A DNA stretch of 64,000 nt from an uncultured Pseudomonadota bacterium (GCA_903875225.1 CAIQVJ010000028.1:1-64000); one strand, 5' to 3'; positions 49,769 through 58,696 are shown, numbered from the stretch's first letter. Numbers and translations are program-made. Notes: generated by a model not told the origin, from the sequence alone.

Positions 49769-51385
49769 GTGCCCGGAACCCGGCCGACCGTGCAGTTGCA
49801 CCTGTCCAACCTGTCGCTCGGGGGCGACCCCGCGGTCGCGGATCTCGGGAGCCTGGTGGCAGAGCGGATCGGCGCACGCGCGGTCCACGTGGAGGTGATC
49901 CGCACCTCGCTCGACGCGCGGGCTCGTCCACCGGTCTGGCGGGGAACGCTGCGGGTCACGGTCCTCGAGCAGGACGCGCCGCGCGCGCTCGGGGCGCCCG
50001 GCGTACGCGCCTGGAGTGACCGCGACGAGGTTCGCCGATCGGGCGTGGTCCCGGCCGTCGCCCGGAGCTGGGACCGTCGACCGATCGTCGTCGGTGCCGG
50101 ACCGGCGGGGATCTTCTGCGCACTGCGTCTGGCCGAAGCTGGAGCGCCGGCCATCCTGATCGAGCGTGGTGGCCCCGTGGAGGAGCGGGTGCCGAAGGTG
50201 AACGGCTTCTGGCGCGGCGGACCGCTCGACGAGGAGTGCAACATCCTCTACGGCGAAGGCGGCGCGGGCACGTTCTCGGACGGCAAGATCTACACCCGGC
50301 GCCGGGATGGTGAGCTCGGCTGGGTGTTCCGGCGCCTGGTCGACGCGGGCGCAGACCCCGGGATCCTGCAGGAGTCCTGGGCGCACCTCGGCACGGACAA
50401 GGTGCGCGCCATCCTCCCCGAGCTGCGCCGGCAGTTGCGCGCGGCCGGCGTGGAGGTGCGGTTCAACACCCGCGTGGACGAATTCCTGGTCGAACAGGGC
50501 GTGTGCACGGGCGTCCGCGTGACCGGCCCGGGCGGCGTCGAAGAGGTTCGTGGCGGGCCGGTCGTCGTGGCGACCGGACACTCTGCGCGCGACACGGTGG
50601 CGGCGCTGCTCCGATGTGGCGCGCTCGCCGAGCAGCGCCCGATCGCCATCGGCGCGCGTATCGAGCACCCGCAGGGGGTCATCGACGCCGCGCGGTACCC
50701 CACGGGGCGCGGCGACCTGCCCCCTGCCTCGTACCGCCTCGCGTACACCCCCGAGAACGGCGCGGCGGCCTACACCTTCTGCATGTGCCCCGGCGGGATG
50801 GTGGTGCCGGCGCAGGAGTCCGCCGGGCTGGTGGTGGTGAACGGCATGAGCTTCGCCGCGCGACGGGCCATGTGGGCCAATTCGGCGTTGATCGTACAGG
50901 TGCCCGTGGAGGCGTACGCGCCGTGGGCGCGCTTTCCGGGAGACCCGATGGCCGGCATCGGCTTCCAGAAGGCGATCGAACGCGCCGCCTTCGAGGTGAG
51001 CGGGGGCTACTCGGCGCCTGCCCAGCGGGTGCCCGACTTCCTGGCCGGCAGGGCCAGTGAGAGCCTGCCCCGCGTGAGCTTCCCGATGGGCGTCGTCCCC
51101 GTCGATCTCGCCCGCGTGCTCCCAGCCCCGGTGGTGCTCGGCATGCGGGAGGCGATCCGCCGCTTCGACGCTGAACTCCCAGGCTTCGCCGGCGAAGAGG
51201 GCGTGCTGATCGCGCCAGAGACACGCACCACCGCGCCGCTTCGGTTCCTTCGCGGGGAGGACCTGCAGAGCACATCCGTGCGGGGCCTGTACCCATGCGG
51301 GGAGGGTGCGGGGTTCGCAGGCGGCATCATCTCGGCGGCGCTCGATGGCTTTCGCGTCGCCCAGGCGGTGAGCGCGTGCGTGTGA
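49769..51385 (+). CDS. FAD-dependent dehydrogenase, COG2509 type
   Basis: A 538-aa flavoprotein. Residues about 100-135 form the Rossmann FAD-binding strand (VVGAGPAGIFCALRLAEAG), followed by ERGGPVEERV, GEGGAGTFSDGKI and a C-terminal PCGEGAGFAGGI motif, typical of the COG2509 uncharacterised FAD dehydrogenases. The N-terminal 90 residues are an extra domain. The natural substrate of the family is unknown. Starts at GTG 49769, right behind the thioredoxin-like gene; the pairing suggests a redox task. Confidence 0.88.
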   Translation: MPGTRPTVQLHLSNLSLGGDPAVADLGSLVAERIGARAVHVEVIRTSLDARARPPVWRGTLRVTVLEQDAPRALGAPGVRAWSDRDEVRRSGVVPAVARSWDRRPIVVGAGPAGIFCALRLAEAGAPAILIERGGPVEERVPKVNGFWRGGPLDEECNILYGEGGAGTFSDGKIYTRRRDGELGWVFRRLVDAGADPGILQESWAHLGTDKVRAILPELRRQLRAAGVEVRFNTRVDEFLVEQGVCTGVRVTGPGGVEEVRGGPVVVATGHSARDTVAALLRCGALAEQRPIAIGARIEHPQGVIDAARYPTGRGDLPPASYRLAYTPENGAAAYTFCMCPGGMVVPAQESAGLVVVNGMSFAARRAMWANSALIVQVPVEAYAPWARFPGDPMAGIGFQKAIERAAFEVSGGYSAPAQRVPDFLAGRASESLPRVSFPMGVVPVDLARVLPAPVVLGMREAIRRFDAELPGFAGEEGVLIAPETRTTAPLRFLRGEDLQSTSVRGLYPCGEGAGFAGGIISAALDGFRVAQAVSACV

Positions 51386-51774
51386 CGACGACCCTCCGGC
51401 GGACGCTCGGCACCCGCCTGCGGCCCGCGCTGCTCGCGCTCGCGGATCGGCTCGTACGCGCGGAGCTGGCCGATCGCCGTCAAAGCTGGATCATCGCGCA
51501 CGCGGAGCTTGATTCGCTGCGTGACCCGATGCGTGCGCTCGAGCGACGCACGCTCGCGAGCGCGCCGCGCTTCGACCGCCGGCCGCTCGGCCCGGGGCTC
51601 ACGGTGCACGCCGCCCACGCGCGGGATCCCCGCGTGCAGGCCCTGTTTGCTCGGCACGGTCTCCCCGACTGTCCGAGCTGCGCGGTCGGGGCAGATGAAA
51701 CGCTGGGTGAAGCCGCGTTCTCCGAAGGCTTCGACGTGCACCTGCTGATCGCGGAGATCGAGGCGCTCCCGTAG
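51382..51774 (+). CDS. DUF1858-like CxxC redox protein
   Basis: A 130-aa protein whose C-terminal half matches the DUF1858/hybrid-cluster-associated redox disulfide pattern: ALFARHGLPDCPSCAVGADETL, with a CPSC pair, and GEAAFSEGFDVHLLIAEI. The N half is helical and charged. The start is placed at GTG 51382, which overlaps the flavoprotein stop by 4 bp. It closes the coupled four-gene redox cluster; a CxxC partner for the flavoprotein is a natural guess. Confidence 0.7.
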   Translation: MTTTLRRTLGTRLRPALLALADRLVRAELADRRQSWIIAHAELDSLRDPMRALERRTLASAPRFDRRPLGPGLTVHAAHARDPRVQALFARHGLPDCPSCAVGADETLGEAAFSEGFDVHLLIAEIEALP

Positions 51775-51808
51775 CAGGGCAGCGCGCCCCGCCGGATCGG
51801 GGTCGGGC

Positions 51809-51852
51809 GCGGCAGTCGTGCCGCTGCGGAGCCCCGCCGCCGGTCAGCCGGC
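51809..51852. terminator. Two hairpins between convergent genes
   Basis: GCGGCA/TGCCGC arms with a 4-nt loop (51809-51824) and GCCGG/CCGGC arms (51839-51852) lie in the 82-bp gap between the stop codons at 51774 (+) and 51857 (-). They probably serve as a bidirectional terminator; no U-tract is present. Confidence 0.35.
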
Positions 51853-51856
51853 TGCG

Positions 51857-52669
51857 CTACTTCGGCAGCGGCGAGCCGGTCGGCCCCGTGGTCTCGAGCG
51901 TCCCCTCGCTCGGCTTCACCACGATGGTCGTGGGCGCCTTCGGCTCCACGACCGCGGCGACGGTCCAGTGCGTGCCGATCCAACCGACGACGTTGCCCTG
52001 CAGCTCGGGCTCCCGGTTGAGCATCATCGTTCCCTTTCCCGCGGTGTCGAAGACCTCGACCTTCTTGGGGCCCGTCGCGAGGTCGGCGAGGCGCGTGAGC
52101 GACTGGAAGCCGTACGCGTCGTCCTGGCTCGCGGCCATGTAGAATGCGCGCGGTCCGTAGCGCTTCACGGCGTCTGTGGCGATCACGCCCTTGTACGTCA
52201 TCCCCGGCGAGAGCAGCACGACATCCACCACCGCGGGATCATCGGCAGCGACGTTGATGGCGAGGTTGGCCCCCAGCTCCGCACCGACGAGCGTCACGTG
52301 GGTGACCCCCTTGGCCCGCAGGAAAGCAACCGCGGCCTTCACGTCCTCGACCATCTTGAGGTAGTCCTCGGGTGTGGGCGGGACCGGCGTGGCCCCCTTC
52401 GCCACGTTCGAGCCCATGCCCCGCAGATCCACGGTGATCACGTAGGCGCCCGCGCGCCAGCAGTCCTCGGCCACCAGCGCCCAGTCCTCCTTCGAACGTC
52501 CGTTCATGTGAACGAACACCGCACCGTTCACGCTCGGCTTCGCCGGCTGCCCGTAGGTGGCCTGGAGCGTGAGCCCGTCCGCCGTCTTCACGGTGGCCGC
52601 GGCCGGAAAGGCAGACGAACCCGCAAACGCGGGGGCCATCCAGACCAGTAGGGCCGACAGGGCGATCAT
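51857..52669 (-). CDS. alpha/beta-hydrolase-fold secreted protein without nucleophile serine
   Basis: A 270-aa secreted protein (signal MIALSALLVWMAPAFAGS). It follows the dienelactone-hydrolase-like fold: GAVFVHMNGRSKEDW, VDLRGMGSN, then the elbow VGAELGAN, in which Glu131 replaces the nucleophile Ser, and DTAGKGTMML where Lys replaces the usual His of HGTxML. MAASQDDAYG keeps the acid region. It is therefore a likely non-catalytic member that may bind a ligand. GGAGA about 5 nt upstream supports ATG 52669. It is a single gene upstream of a terminator-like region. Confidence 0.8.
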   Translation of the reverse strand: MIALSALLVWMAPAFAGSSAFPAAATVKTADGLTLQATYGQPAKPSVNGAVFVHMNGRSKEDWALVAEDCWRAGAYVITVDLRGMGSNVAKGATPVPPTPEDYLKMVEDVKAAVAFLRAKGVTHVTLVGAELGANLAINVAADDPAVVDVVLLSPGMTYKGVIATDAVKRYGPRAFYMAASQDDAYGFQSLTRLADLATGPKKVEVFDTAGKGTMMLNREPELQGNVVGWIGTHWTVAAVVEPKAPTTIVVKPSEGTLETTGPTGSPLPK

Positions 52670-52746
52670 CCATTCTCCAACAAGGTGTGGAAAGTAGCCC
52701 GCCGCGACGCCCGCCGCCCCTATGCGTGCCCGCCTGCCTGACCGCG

Positions 52747-54168
52747 CTACCGGGCCCCTTGCGCCCACACTCGCTGCATCCACCGCTCGACTGCGGCGGT
52801 GTCGCTCGGCAGACCGGCAGACAGATTGCGGAACCCGACCTCGGTCACCAGCACGTCATCCTCGATGCGTACACCAATCCCCCTATACCTCGGGGGCACG
52901 GTCAGATCGTCGGGCTGGAAGTAGAGCCCGGGCTCGACCGTCAGGACCATGCCAGCCCGCAGTTTTCCGAACTTGTAGGTCTCCTCTCGGGCACGCGCAC
53001 AGTCATGCACGTCCAGGCCGAGCATGTGTGAGACATTGTGGAGCGTGTATCGGCGATAGAACTGGTGCTCCTCCCGCAGCGCTTCCTCCGCGTCCCGCAG
53101 GATGCCCATGTGCTCCAGGCCCGCCGCCAGCACGCGCATCGCCGCCCTGTTCGGAGCGAGAAAGTCACTCCCCGGCCGCACCTCCCGAAACGCCGCTCGT
53201 TGGGCGTTCAACACAAGTTGATACACCTCTCGCTGTGCAGGGGAGAACCGCCCCGAGATCGGCAGGGTGCGCGTGATGTCGGCGGTGTACAGCGAGCGGC
53301 CCTCCACCCCGGCGTCCAGGAGCAGCACGTCCTCCTTGCGGAGCGCCCCATCGTTGCGCATCCAGTGCAGAACGCAGGCGTGCCGCCCGGAGGCTGCGAT
53401 GGTCCCGTAGCCGACGTCGTTTCCTTCACACCGGGCGCGCAGCCCGAACACGCCTTCGACCTCCCGCTCGCTGCGGGCGATGGCGAGCCGGCGGATCACG
53501 TCCTCAAAACCCCTCTTCGAGGAGGCGATCGCCGCGGAGAGCTCAGCGACCTCGATGGCGTCCTTGATCAGGCGCATCTCCGAGAGGTATTGCCCGAACG
53601 CGGTGTCCCTCTCCGACTGGGGCTTGAGTCTCGCATCCACCGCCCCGGACAGGCCGCGCAGCACCCGGAACGGACCCTCGAGGTCCGTGAGGACCCTCGG
53701 CAGGTCCATCAGGCTCCGCGCTTCGTCCACGGCGAACCAGGCACGGCTCTCGGACACGCCCCGGCGGGCCCCCACCCAGAGCTCACCCTTTGCCCGGTCG
53801 GTGAAGAACGTCGCGTTCGTCTTTCCCGGGTTCGGCTCCACGAACAACACGTGGCGGTGCGTGGCGCCGTCCGGGACCAGCACGAGCACGCTGTCCGGCT
53901 CGTGGCTCCCCGTGAGGTAGAAGAAGTCGGTCCCCGGCCGGAAGCGAAAGGTCGTGTCGTTGGAGCGGGTCTTTTCGTGCCCGGTGGGGACGACGAGCGT
54001 CTCACCTGGAAACGCGGCAGAGAGTGCATCCCGGCGCGCCTTGTGCGCGGCCGCAGCCTTCACCCGCCCGCCCGACGCCCGCGGCTTTGCCCACCGGCGG
54101 GTCATGAACCGGAGCAACGCCTCCGGGTTGGCGGGGTCGTGGGAGGCGCGTTCGTTCTCTGCGGGCAT
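52747..54168 (-). CDS. pepP: Xaa-Pro aminopeptidase (M24B, PepP-like)
   Basis: A 473-aa metalloaminopeptidase removing N-terminal residues before proline. The creatinase-like N domain contains TFRFRPGTDFFYLTG; the catalytic pita-bread domain has the metal ligands Asp in LLLDAG, Asp in ADITRT, His in HNVSHMLGLDVHD, Glu in TVEPGLYF and Glu in GVRIEDD. All five are present. The start at 54168 gives a normal length for PepP (about 440-470 aa). It stands alone between the pseudo-hydrolase and the methyltransferase operon. Confidence 0.9.
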   Translation of the reverse strand: MPAENERASHDPANPEALLRFMTRRWAKPRASGGRVKAAAAHKARRDALSAAFPGETLVVPTGHEKTRSNDTTFRFRPGTDFFYLTGSHEPDSVLVLVPDGATHRHVLFVEPNPGKTNATFFTDRAKGELWVGARRGVSESRAWFAVDEARSLMDLPRVLTDLEGPFRVLRGLSGAVDARLKPQSERDTAFGQYLSEMRLIKDAIEVAELSAAIASSKRGFEDVIRRLAIARSEREVEGVFGLRARCEGNDVGYGTIAASGRHACVLHWMRNDGALRKEDVLLLDAGVEGRSLYTADITRTLPISGRFSPAQREVYQLVLNAQRAAFREVRPGSDFLAPNRAAMRVLAAGLEHMGILRDAEEALREEHQFYRRYTLHNVSHMLGLDVHDCARAREETYKFGKLRAGMVLTVEPGLYFQPDDLTVPPRYRGIGVRIEDDVLVTEVGFRNLSAGLPSDTAAVERWMQRVWAQGAR

Positions 54169-54234
54169 GGGGAATCCAAACCGCCCACATATGCGACTCC
54201 CGCTGGCCCTGCCCGCGGGACGGACGCCATGGAA

Positions 54235-54996
54235 TCAGAGAGCGCGCACCAGGAGCCGGTCGCAGCCCTCGTGCACCGGCCCACCCGAGTGATCCCCCAA
54301 CAGCCGGTCGGCGTAGAAGCCTCCCGCTTCGAGCATCCACTCGATCTCTGCCGGAAAGATGAGGCGCAGCGGAAGCTCCGAGACGCAGTGCGGCGGGCCC
54401 ACCCAACCCACGCCGGGCTCCGCTGTGAGGTAGTACCTGTCTCGCAGGAGAAGGCGCTGTCCGACCGGAAACCGGAACACCTCCCGCGTGCGTGTGACGA
54501 AGCCGCCCCGCCGCGCCCTTCCGCTCCAGGCGAGGCCCTCTGGCGTGTGCGCGCCCCCGAGCATGCGGAAATCGGGCATCGGCACGTCGATCCAGAGGGC
54601 CCCCTGCGCCAGCGACCGGAGCCCTGCGAGGCACTGAAGTTGTTCCCGCCGCGTGGGGAGGAACGAGAACGCCGCATTCGGCACGACCACCGCATCGAAC
54701 GTCCCGAGGTCCGCGGCAGAGAGCCGACACATGTCCCCGACCACGTACCTCGCCGATGCACCGGGCCGCGCCGTGGCACGCTCGATCATCGGCGCTGAGA
54801 TGTCCACGCCCACCACCTGCCTGCCGGCGGCTCGCAATCCCTCGCTCACCCGACCGGAACCGCACCCAACCACCAACACCCGGGTGCACCCCGCAAGATC
54901 GGCATAGAAGGTCCGCACGTCCGCATCCGCGTTCGCGAACTCCTCGTCGTAGAACTCGGTGATCTCGCGGTACGGGTCGACCGGGCGCTCGCTCAT
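54235..54996 (-). CDS. SAM-dependent class I methyltransferase
   Basis: A 253-aa class I methyltransferase: motif I VLVVGCGSGRVSEGL, post-I acidic VVGVDISAPM, and YVVGDMCRL, DAVVVPNAAFSFLP as motifs II-IV. The N-terminal YREITEFYDEEFANAD is characteristic of small methyltransferases acting on lipids or metabolites. Substrate unknown. The start at 54996 overlaps the stop of the M15 peptidase gene (ATGA), so it is the last gene of an operon that begins with the DUF1292 gene. Confidence 0.88.
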   Translation of the reverse strand: MSERPVDPYREITEFYDEEFANADADVRTFYADLAGCTRVLVVGCGSGRVSEGLRAAGRQVVGVDISAPMIERATARPGASARYVVGDMCRLSAADLGTFDAVVVPNAAFSFLPTRREQLQCLAGLRSLAQGALWIDVPMPDFRMLGGAHTPEGLAWSGRARRGGFVTRTREVFRFPVGQRLLLRDRYYLTAEPGVGWVGPPHCVSELPLRLIFPAEIEWMLEAGGFYADRLLGDHSGGPVHEGCDRLLVRAL

Positions 54997-55955
54997 CGAG
55001 CAGTCGGGAGCCGCGCCGTGGCGATCGCCCCCCCGCCCACCCGAACCTCGAGCAGCGCGGTGCCCGGGGGAGGCGCATACTCGCGCCCGTTGGCGCTGTC
55101 GAGCACGTTGCCAGCGCGATCCCGCGCGGTCCACCGCCGGAACGGCTCCCCCTCGTCGAAGCCGGATGCGGGCGCCAGCCACGTCCCACCCCGATCCACC
55201 AGCCGCGCGGCGGTGTGGGGCCGCGGCGCGGGGCCCGCCGACCGCGAGGCCGGGAAATAGGCGGGGTCGAGCGGATCATCGCGCCAGTCACAGTGCGTGT
55301 GGCCATCCTCGTACAGCCCGACGTACCCGGCGCCAAGGGCGGCACAGGCATCCCCCAGCTCCTCGACCGTCCATCCGTCGGCCTGCAGATCGGCGCCGTC
55401 CCCGTACATGTGCCTCGAGTACTCGACACCGCCGATCTGGGCGTTGTACCCGGGGGAGCGGTACCCACTGTTGATGATCAGCGGCCCCCCGATGTAGTCG
55501 CGCACGTCCTGCAGGTGGGCCGTCATGTGATCCTGGAGGATCCCGTACCGCCCCTTGTACGACTCCAGGTACTCGTTCACGGCGAAATTCGGGGCAAAGC
55601 TCTCGTTGGCGTCGATGGCGTCGATGTCGACGAACCGGGTCGGCAGCGCGTACTGTGGCGAGCCATCGTAGGGCGCGGGGTAGGTGTAGTCGCCGCCCCA
55701 GGAGGAGTCATAGGGCACGGTGGACTCGCACGTGGTCCAGCCCCGATCGGCACCGAGCCAACACGTGAGCGCCGGGTCCGGGGTGTCCCCCGTGTCTGCG
55801 GAGTCGATCGCGGTGTCTGCCGTGTCGATCACCGCGGAGTCGTCCGGAGCGGGACCTCGTCCGAGGAACAGGAACGGCACCTGCTGGATCGTGGGGCCGT
55901 CGTAGCGTGCGCAGCCGACCAGCAGCGGGATGAGCATCAACCAGGGCTGCCGCAT
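54993..55955 (-). CDS. M15A D-Ala-D-Ala carboxypeptidase-like lipoprotein
   Basis: A 320-aa lipoprotein (lipobox PLLVGC). After a Thr/Asp-rich linker, the M15A/peptidase fold is seen: SGYRSPGYNAQIGG, SRHMYGDGADLQ (His182 and Asp189) and DGHTHCDW (His219 or His221), a complete zinc triad. It should trim peptidoglycan or related peptides in the periplasm. Co-transcribed with a 4-TM protein (1-bp gap) and the methyltransferase (4-bp overlap). Confidence 0.85.
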   Translation of the reverse strand: MRQPWLMLIPLLVGCARYDGPTIQQVPFLFLGRGPAPDDSAVIDTADTAIDSADTGDTPDPALTCWLGADRGWTTCESTVPYDSSWGGDYTYPAPYDGSPQYALPTRFVDIDAIDANESFAPNFAVNEYLESYKGRYGILQDHMTAHLQDVRDYIGGPLIINSGYRSPGYNAQIGGVEYSRHMYGDGADLQADGWTVEELGDACAALGAGYVGLYEDGHTHCDWRDDPLDPAYFPASRSAGPAPRPHTAARLVDRGGTWLAPASGFDEGEPFRRWTARDRAGNVLDSANGREYAPPPGTALLEVRVGGGAIATARLPTAR

Positions 55956-55956
55956 G

Positions 55957-56421
55957 TCAGAACCCCGGGAGCCACGGCCTGCCGACGACCGGCCGGAAAG
56001 GCCAGGGCATCGCGACGAGGATGAGCACCAGCACGATCCCGAACGCGATCGCGGCGATCCGGTGCCTCCGGGCGTCGTTCGCCGCCTTTCGCACGCGCAC
56101 GTTGGCAATGTGCGCGAGGATGGCGGCGAATACCAGCACCGGCCCGTGTTCCACGAGCCAGAAGCGAAGGTAGGGGTCTTTCATCGCGGCGCCGACGTCT
56201 GCAAAGGCGGTGCGGGTGGAGGGCGAAAGCCCGCAGTACAGCCCGAGGCCGAGCACGAGCTGCAAGTCGAGCGAGATCATCGCCGCGAGCCCGAGCCTCT
56301 TGTCCAGCGCGGTGTAGGGCCCGGTGCGGGCCACGACGGCACGACCGACGCGAGCCGCGACCGCGCCGAGCACCACCCACCGCCAGAGCGAGTGCGCGGC
56401 GAGGAGAAAGGTGTACGCCAC
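55957..56421 (-). CDS. Small membrane protein, 4 TM segments
   Basis: A 154-aa integral membrane protein with about four hydrophobic helices (AYTFLLAAHSLWRWVVLGAV, AAMISLDLQLVLGLGLYCG, VLVFAAILAHIANV, IAAIAFGIVLVLILVAM). HSLWRW in helix 1 and a second His-containing helix resemble proteins annotated as cytochrome b561-like, but heme ligands are not proven. Between the DUF1292 and M15 genes in the same operon. Confidence 0.7.
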   Translation of the reverse strand: MAYTFLLAAHSLWRWVVLGAVAARVGRAVVARTGPYTALDKRLGLAAMISLDLQLVLGLGLYCGLSPSTRTAFADVGAAMKDPYLRFWLVEHGPVLVFAAILAHIANVRVRKAANDARRHRIAAIAFGIVLVLILVAMPWPFRPVVGRPWLPGF

Positions 56422-56427
56422 GCCGGC

Positions 56428-56865
56428 CTACTCCTCACCCTCGTGGCCATGGTCGTGGCTGTGCCCGGCATGGTCGTGCTCGTCGCCGCCGTCCTCGTCG
56501 TGCTCCATCTGCGCGAAGTGGAGCTCGGCTGCGGCCTGGACCCGGACGAAGAGCTCTTCGTCGTCGATCGGCGCGAAGCTCTCCCCGCCGTCTTCGTCCG
56601 CTTCGTAGTGGAACAGGAAGACCTCGGTGTTCTCCGTCTCGTCGTCTTCGTCCGCGGGGGTGAGCGCGGCGAACTGGCCCTCCCCCTCCACGTCGATCAC
56701 GGTCAGGAACAGGAAGTCCTGCTCGTTGCCCTCGGCGTCCATGAGGGTGACGATGTCGGACTCCTCGTCCTCCTCGTCACTCCACTCCTCGTCAAGCTCC
56801 TCGTCCGACTCCACCTCGGGAGCGACGGGCGGAATCATCGTGATCTTGTCTTCCTTCTTGGCCAT
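56428..56865 (-). CDS. DUF1292 protein with His/Asp-rich tail
   Basis: A 145-aa very acidic protein. The core matches DUF1292: DIVTLMDAEGNEQDFLFLTVID, EGQFAALTPADEDDE, NTEVFLFHYEADEDG and APIDDEELFVRVQAA. The C terminus continues into a His/Asp/Glu-rich tail (HDEDGGDEHDHAGHSHDHGH), which should bind divalent metals. DUF1292 proteins are small cytoplasmic proteins of unknown role, common in Firmicutes. ATG 56865 with GAGG upstream. First gene of the operon DUF1292, 4-TM, M15, methyltransferase. In the 110-bp upstream gap there is no convincing promoter. Confidence 0.85.
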   Translation of the reverse strand: MAKKEDKITMIPPVAPEVESDEELDEEWSDEEDEESDIVTLMDAEGNEQDFLFLTVIDVEGEGQFAALTPADEDDETENTEVFLFHYEADEDGGESFAPIDDEELFVRVQAAAELHFAQMEHDEDGGDEHDHAGHSHDHGHEGEE

Positions 56866-56975
56866 GGGAACCTCGGGTTGGGGCGCGCGCTATCCGGTCC
56901 CGCCCCGGGGCACCCGTCGGAAATCGAGACGGTCCGGAAAAAAGGCGACGACCTGGTGACACACTGCGAGACAGA

Positions 56976-57734
56976 TCAGGGCACAGGCATCGTGTAGACA
57001 CCACTGAACGTGAACTTTCCACTGGCAAATGTGGAGAGCAGGGTGTTGGTGTCGGTGAAGTCGCCCTCGTCCGAGTGCCGCAGCCCCGCGACGCCGAGCG
57101 CGTAGATGCTCTGGGCGCCGAACGCATCGCCAGGGATGTCCACGACCACGGTGCCGACACCGTGTGTCCAATTGTAGATGGCCACGATGTCGGTGGGCCG
57201 GTTGTCGTACGTGATCTCCTGGTTCAGCACATCGTAGACCACCACAAACACGCTGTCGTAGTCTTGATCCGAGAGGTCGACGGTCGCGCCCTGGCCCTGG
57301 GTGTGGGTCTCGGGGATGGTGAACGTGGCAGGGCGGGGGGCGTCGATGGACACAGAGTGCGCGCCATCCCAGTCCACGGAGATCTTCGCCGTTTCTCCCT
57401 CGGTGTATTTCAGGCCGTCCGCGGAATTGGCCCCGTAGGCTCCGGCCTCTCCCTCGACCAGGTCGATGGTCCCGTTCGATTCGCTGCGAAAGGTCGCAGA
57501 GGCGCCGCCCACCGGGTGGTCCGCCATGTCGGTGACCGAGCTTGCATCCGCCAGTACCGTGGTGACCACCGCCCCGCCGGCGAACTCGGTCCCTTCCATG
57601 TTCATGTTCGGATCCGCAGGCTGCTCGATGCCGATGAACGCGCCGACCATGACGAGCGGGTTGGTCACGTCGTCGACCGTGTTCTTCAGCTTGTTGAAAT
57701 CGGCACAACCAAGGGTGAGTGGGAGCAGGAACAC
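56976..57734 (-). CDS. Beta-rich lipoprotein, hypothetical
   Basis: A 252-aa predicted lipoprotein starting MFLLPLTLGCADF, with LTLGC as lipobox. GTG 57734 was chosen because GGAGG lies 5 nt upstream and no ATG is available near the signal; the much longer open frame upstream is antisense to nothing but runs through the channel gene in another frame. The mature protein alternates beta strands (GGAVVTTVL, SVFVVVYDVL, GTVVVDIPGDAF, GKFTFSGVYTMPV) with two Asn/Asp-rich loops; no family recognised. TATTAG upstream is a possible -10 box. Confidence 0.6.
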   Translation of the reverse strand: MFLLPLTLGCADFNKLKNTVDDVTNPLVMVGAFIGIEQPADPNMNMEGTEFAGGAVVTTVLADASSVTDMADHPVGGASATFRSESNGTIDLVEGEAGAYGANSADGLKYTEGETAKISVDWDGAHSVSIDAPRPATFTIPETHTQGQGATVDLSDQDYDSVFVVVYDVLNQEITYDNRPTDIVAIYNWTHGVGTVVVDIPGDAFGAQSIYALGVAGLRHSDEGDFTDTNTLLSTFASGKFTFSGVYTMPVP

Positions 57735-57787
57735 GAGACCTCCATCCGCAATGGACCCTAATACGATGGCCCGGCGAATGTGGGCTG

Positions 57788-58696
57788 CTACCCGAACCAG
57801 GAGCTCTCGATCACGTCGTTGAACACCCCGAGGTCGAGCATCCTCCGACCGGATGGCTGCCTCGAGATGATGTCGACGTATCGCCAGCCCCACGCCAGGT
57901 GCCTCCACGAGTAGCTGTGTCGCGCATGGATCGGCGCGTTGAAGCTCTCGTCGATGCCCGTGAAGGTGACGATCAGCTGCCCTTCGGCCGCAGCAAAGCT
58001 CTCGGGGGTCTCCCCCCACAGCGGACTCTGCTCGTCGATCACGTGCTGGGCCAGAAAGGTGAGCGCGAAGACCGGGGAGTCGGCTCTCACCAGCTTCAGG
58101 TCCAGGATCTTCCGCATCCGCTCCCCATCCGACTCCACCGTGTCCCGAGCGAGCGAGAGCCGCACGCGGCCCTCCACCACCTGGTTCTGTCGCGCATTCG
58201 CGAGGCGGAACTGCAGGATGTTGCATCCGTCCCTGGCAAAAACCACCGGCCTCGACGAGAACAGGATCCGCGCTGTCGGGCGTGCGAACTTCGCGAACAT
58301 CAACCCTGCCGCCATGGCGTTCTGGAGGATGGACACGAACGAGACGACTGTCACCAGCAGGTGTGCATAGAGCGTGGCAGGCAGTATCTCGCCATACCCG
58401 ATGGTCGCGCTCGTCTGCACCGTGAAGAAGAACGCATCGAGGAACGAGCCGGGTGTCGCGTGGCGGATGTCGTCGCCGCCAGCGAGGAACAGCAGGGCAA
58501 AAACGACGTTGGTCAAGAGCCAGGCCAGAGCGAGCAGCGCGATCAGGCGGGGCCACGAGGTGGTCAGGAGCGTGTGGTAGCTGTCGCCGATCCTGTCCCG
58601 CACGAGTCCGCGCGTGTCGATGGGGATCGGCCCGATGCCGCCAGGAACGTAGGGACCCACCTCATGGAGGGGGCGTGCGGGGAGGAGAGGGCGCAT
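57788..58696 (-). CDS. KirBac-like inward-rectifier potassium channel
   Basis: A 302-aa bacterial Kir-type channel. TM1 (LIALLALAWLLTNVVFALLF, about 51-70), the pore helix and selectivity filter TSATIGYGE (filter 98-102), TM2 (HLLVTVVSFVSILQNAMAAG) and a cytoplasmic Ig-like domain (ILFSSRPVVF, LQFRLANARQ, VRLSLAR, LVRADSPVFALTFL) are in the KirBac order. Kir channels set membrane potential and K+ flow; the cytoplasmic domain gates by ligands or lipids. A slide-helix region precedes TM1. Confidence 0.92.
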   Translation of the reverse strand: MRPLLPARPLHEVGPYVPGGIGPIPIDTRGLVRDRIGDSYHTLLTTSWPRLIALLALAWLLTNVVFALLFLAGGDDIRHATPGSFLDAFFFTVQTSATIGYGEILPATLYAHLLVTVVSFVSILQNAMAAGLMFAKFARPTARILFSSRPVVFARDGCNILQFRLANARQNQVVEGRVRLSLARDTVESDGERMRKILDLKLVRADSPVFALTFLAQHVIDEQSPLWGETPESFAAAEGQLIVTFTGIDESFNAPIHARHSYSWRHLAWGWRYVDIISRQPSGRRMLDLGVFNDVIESSWFG

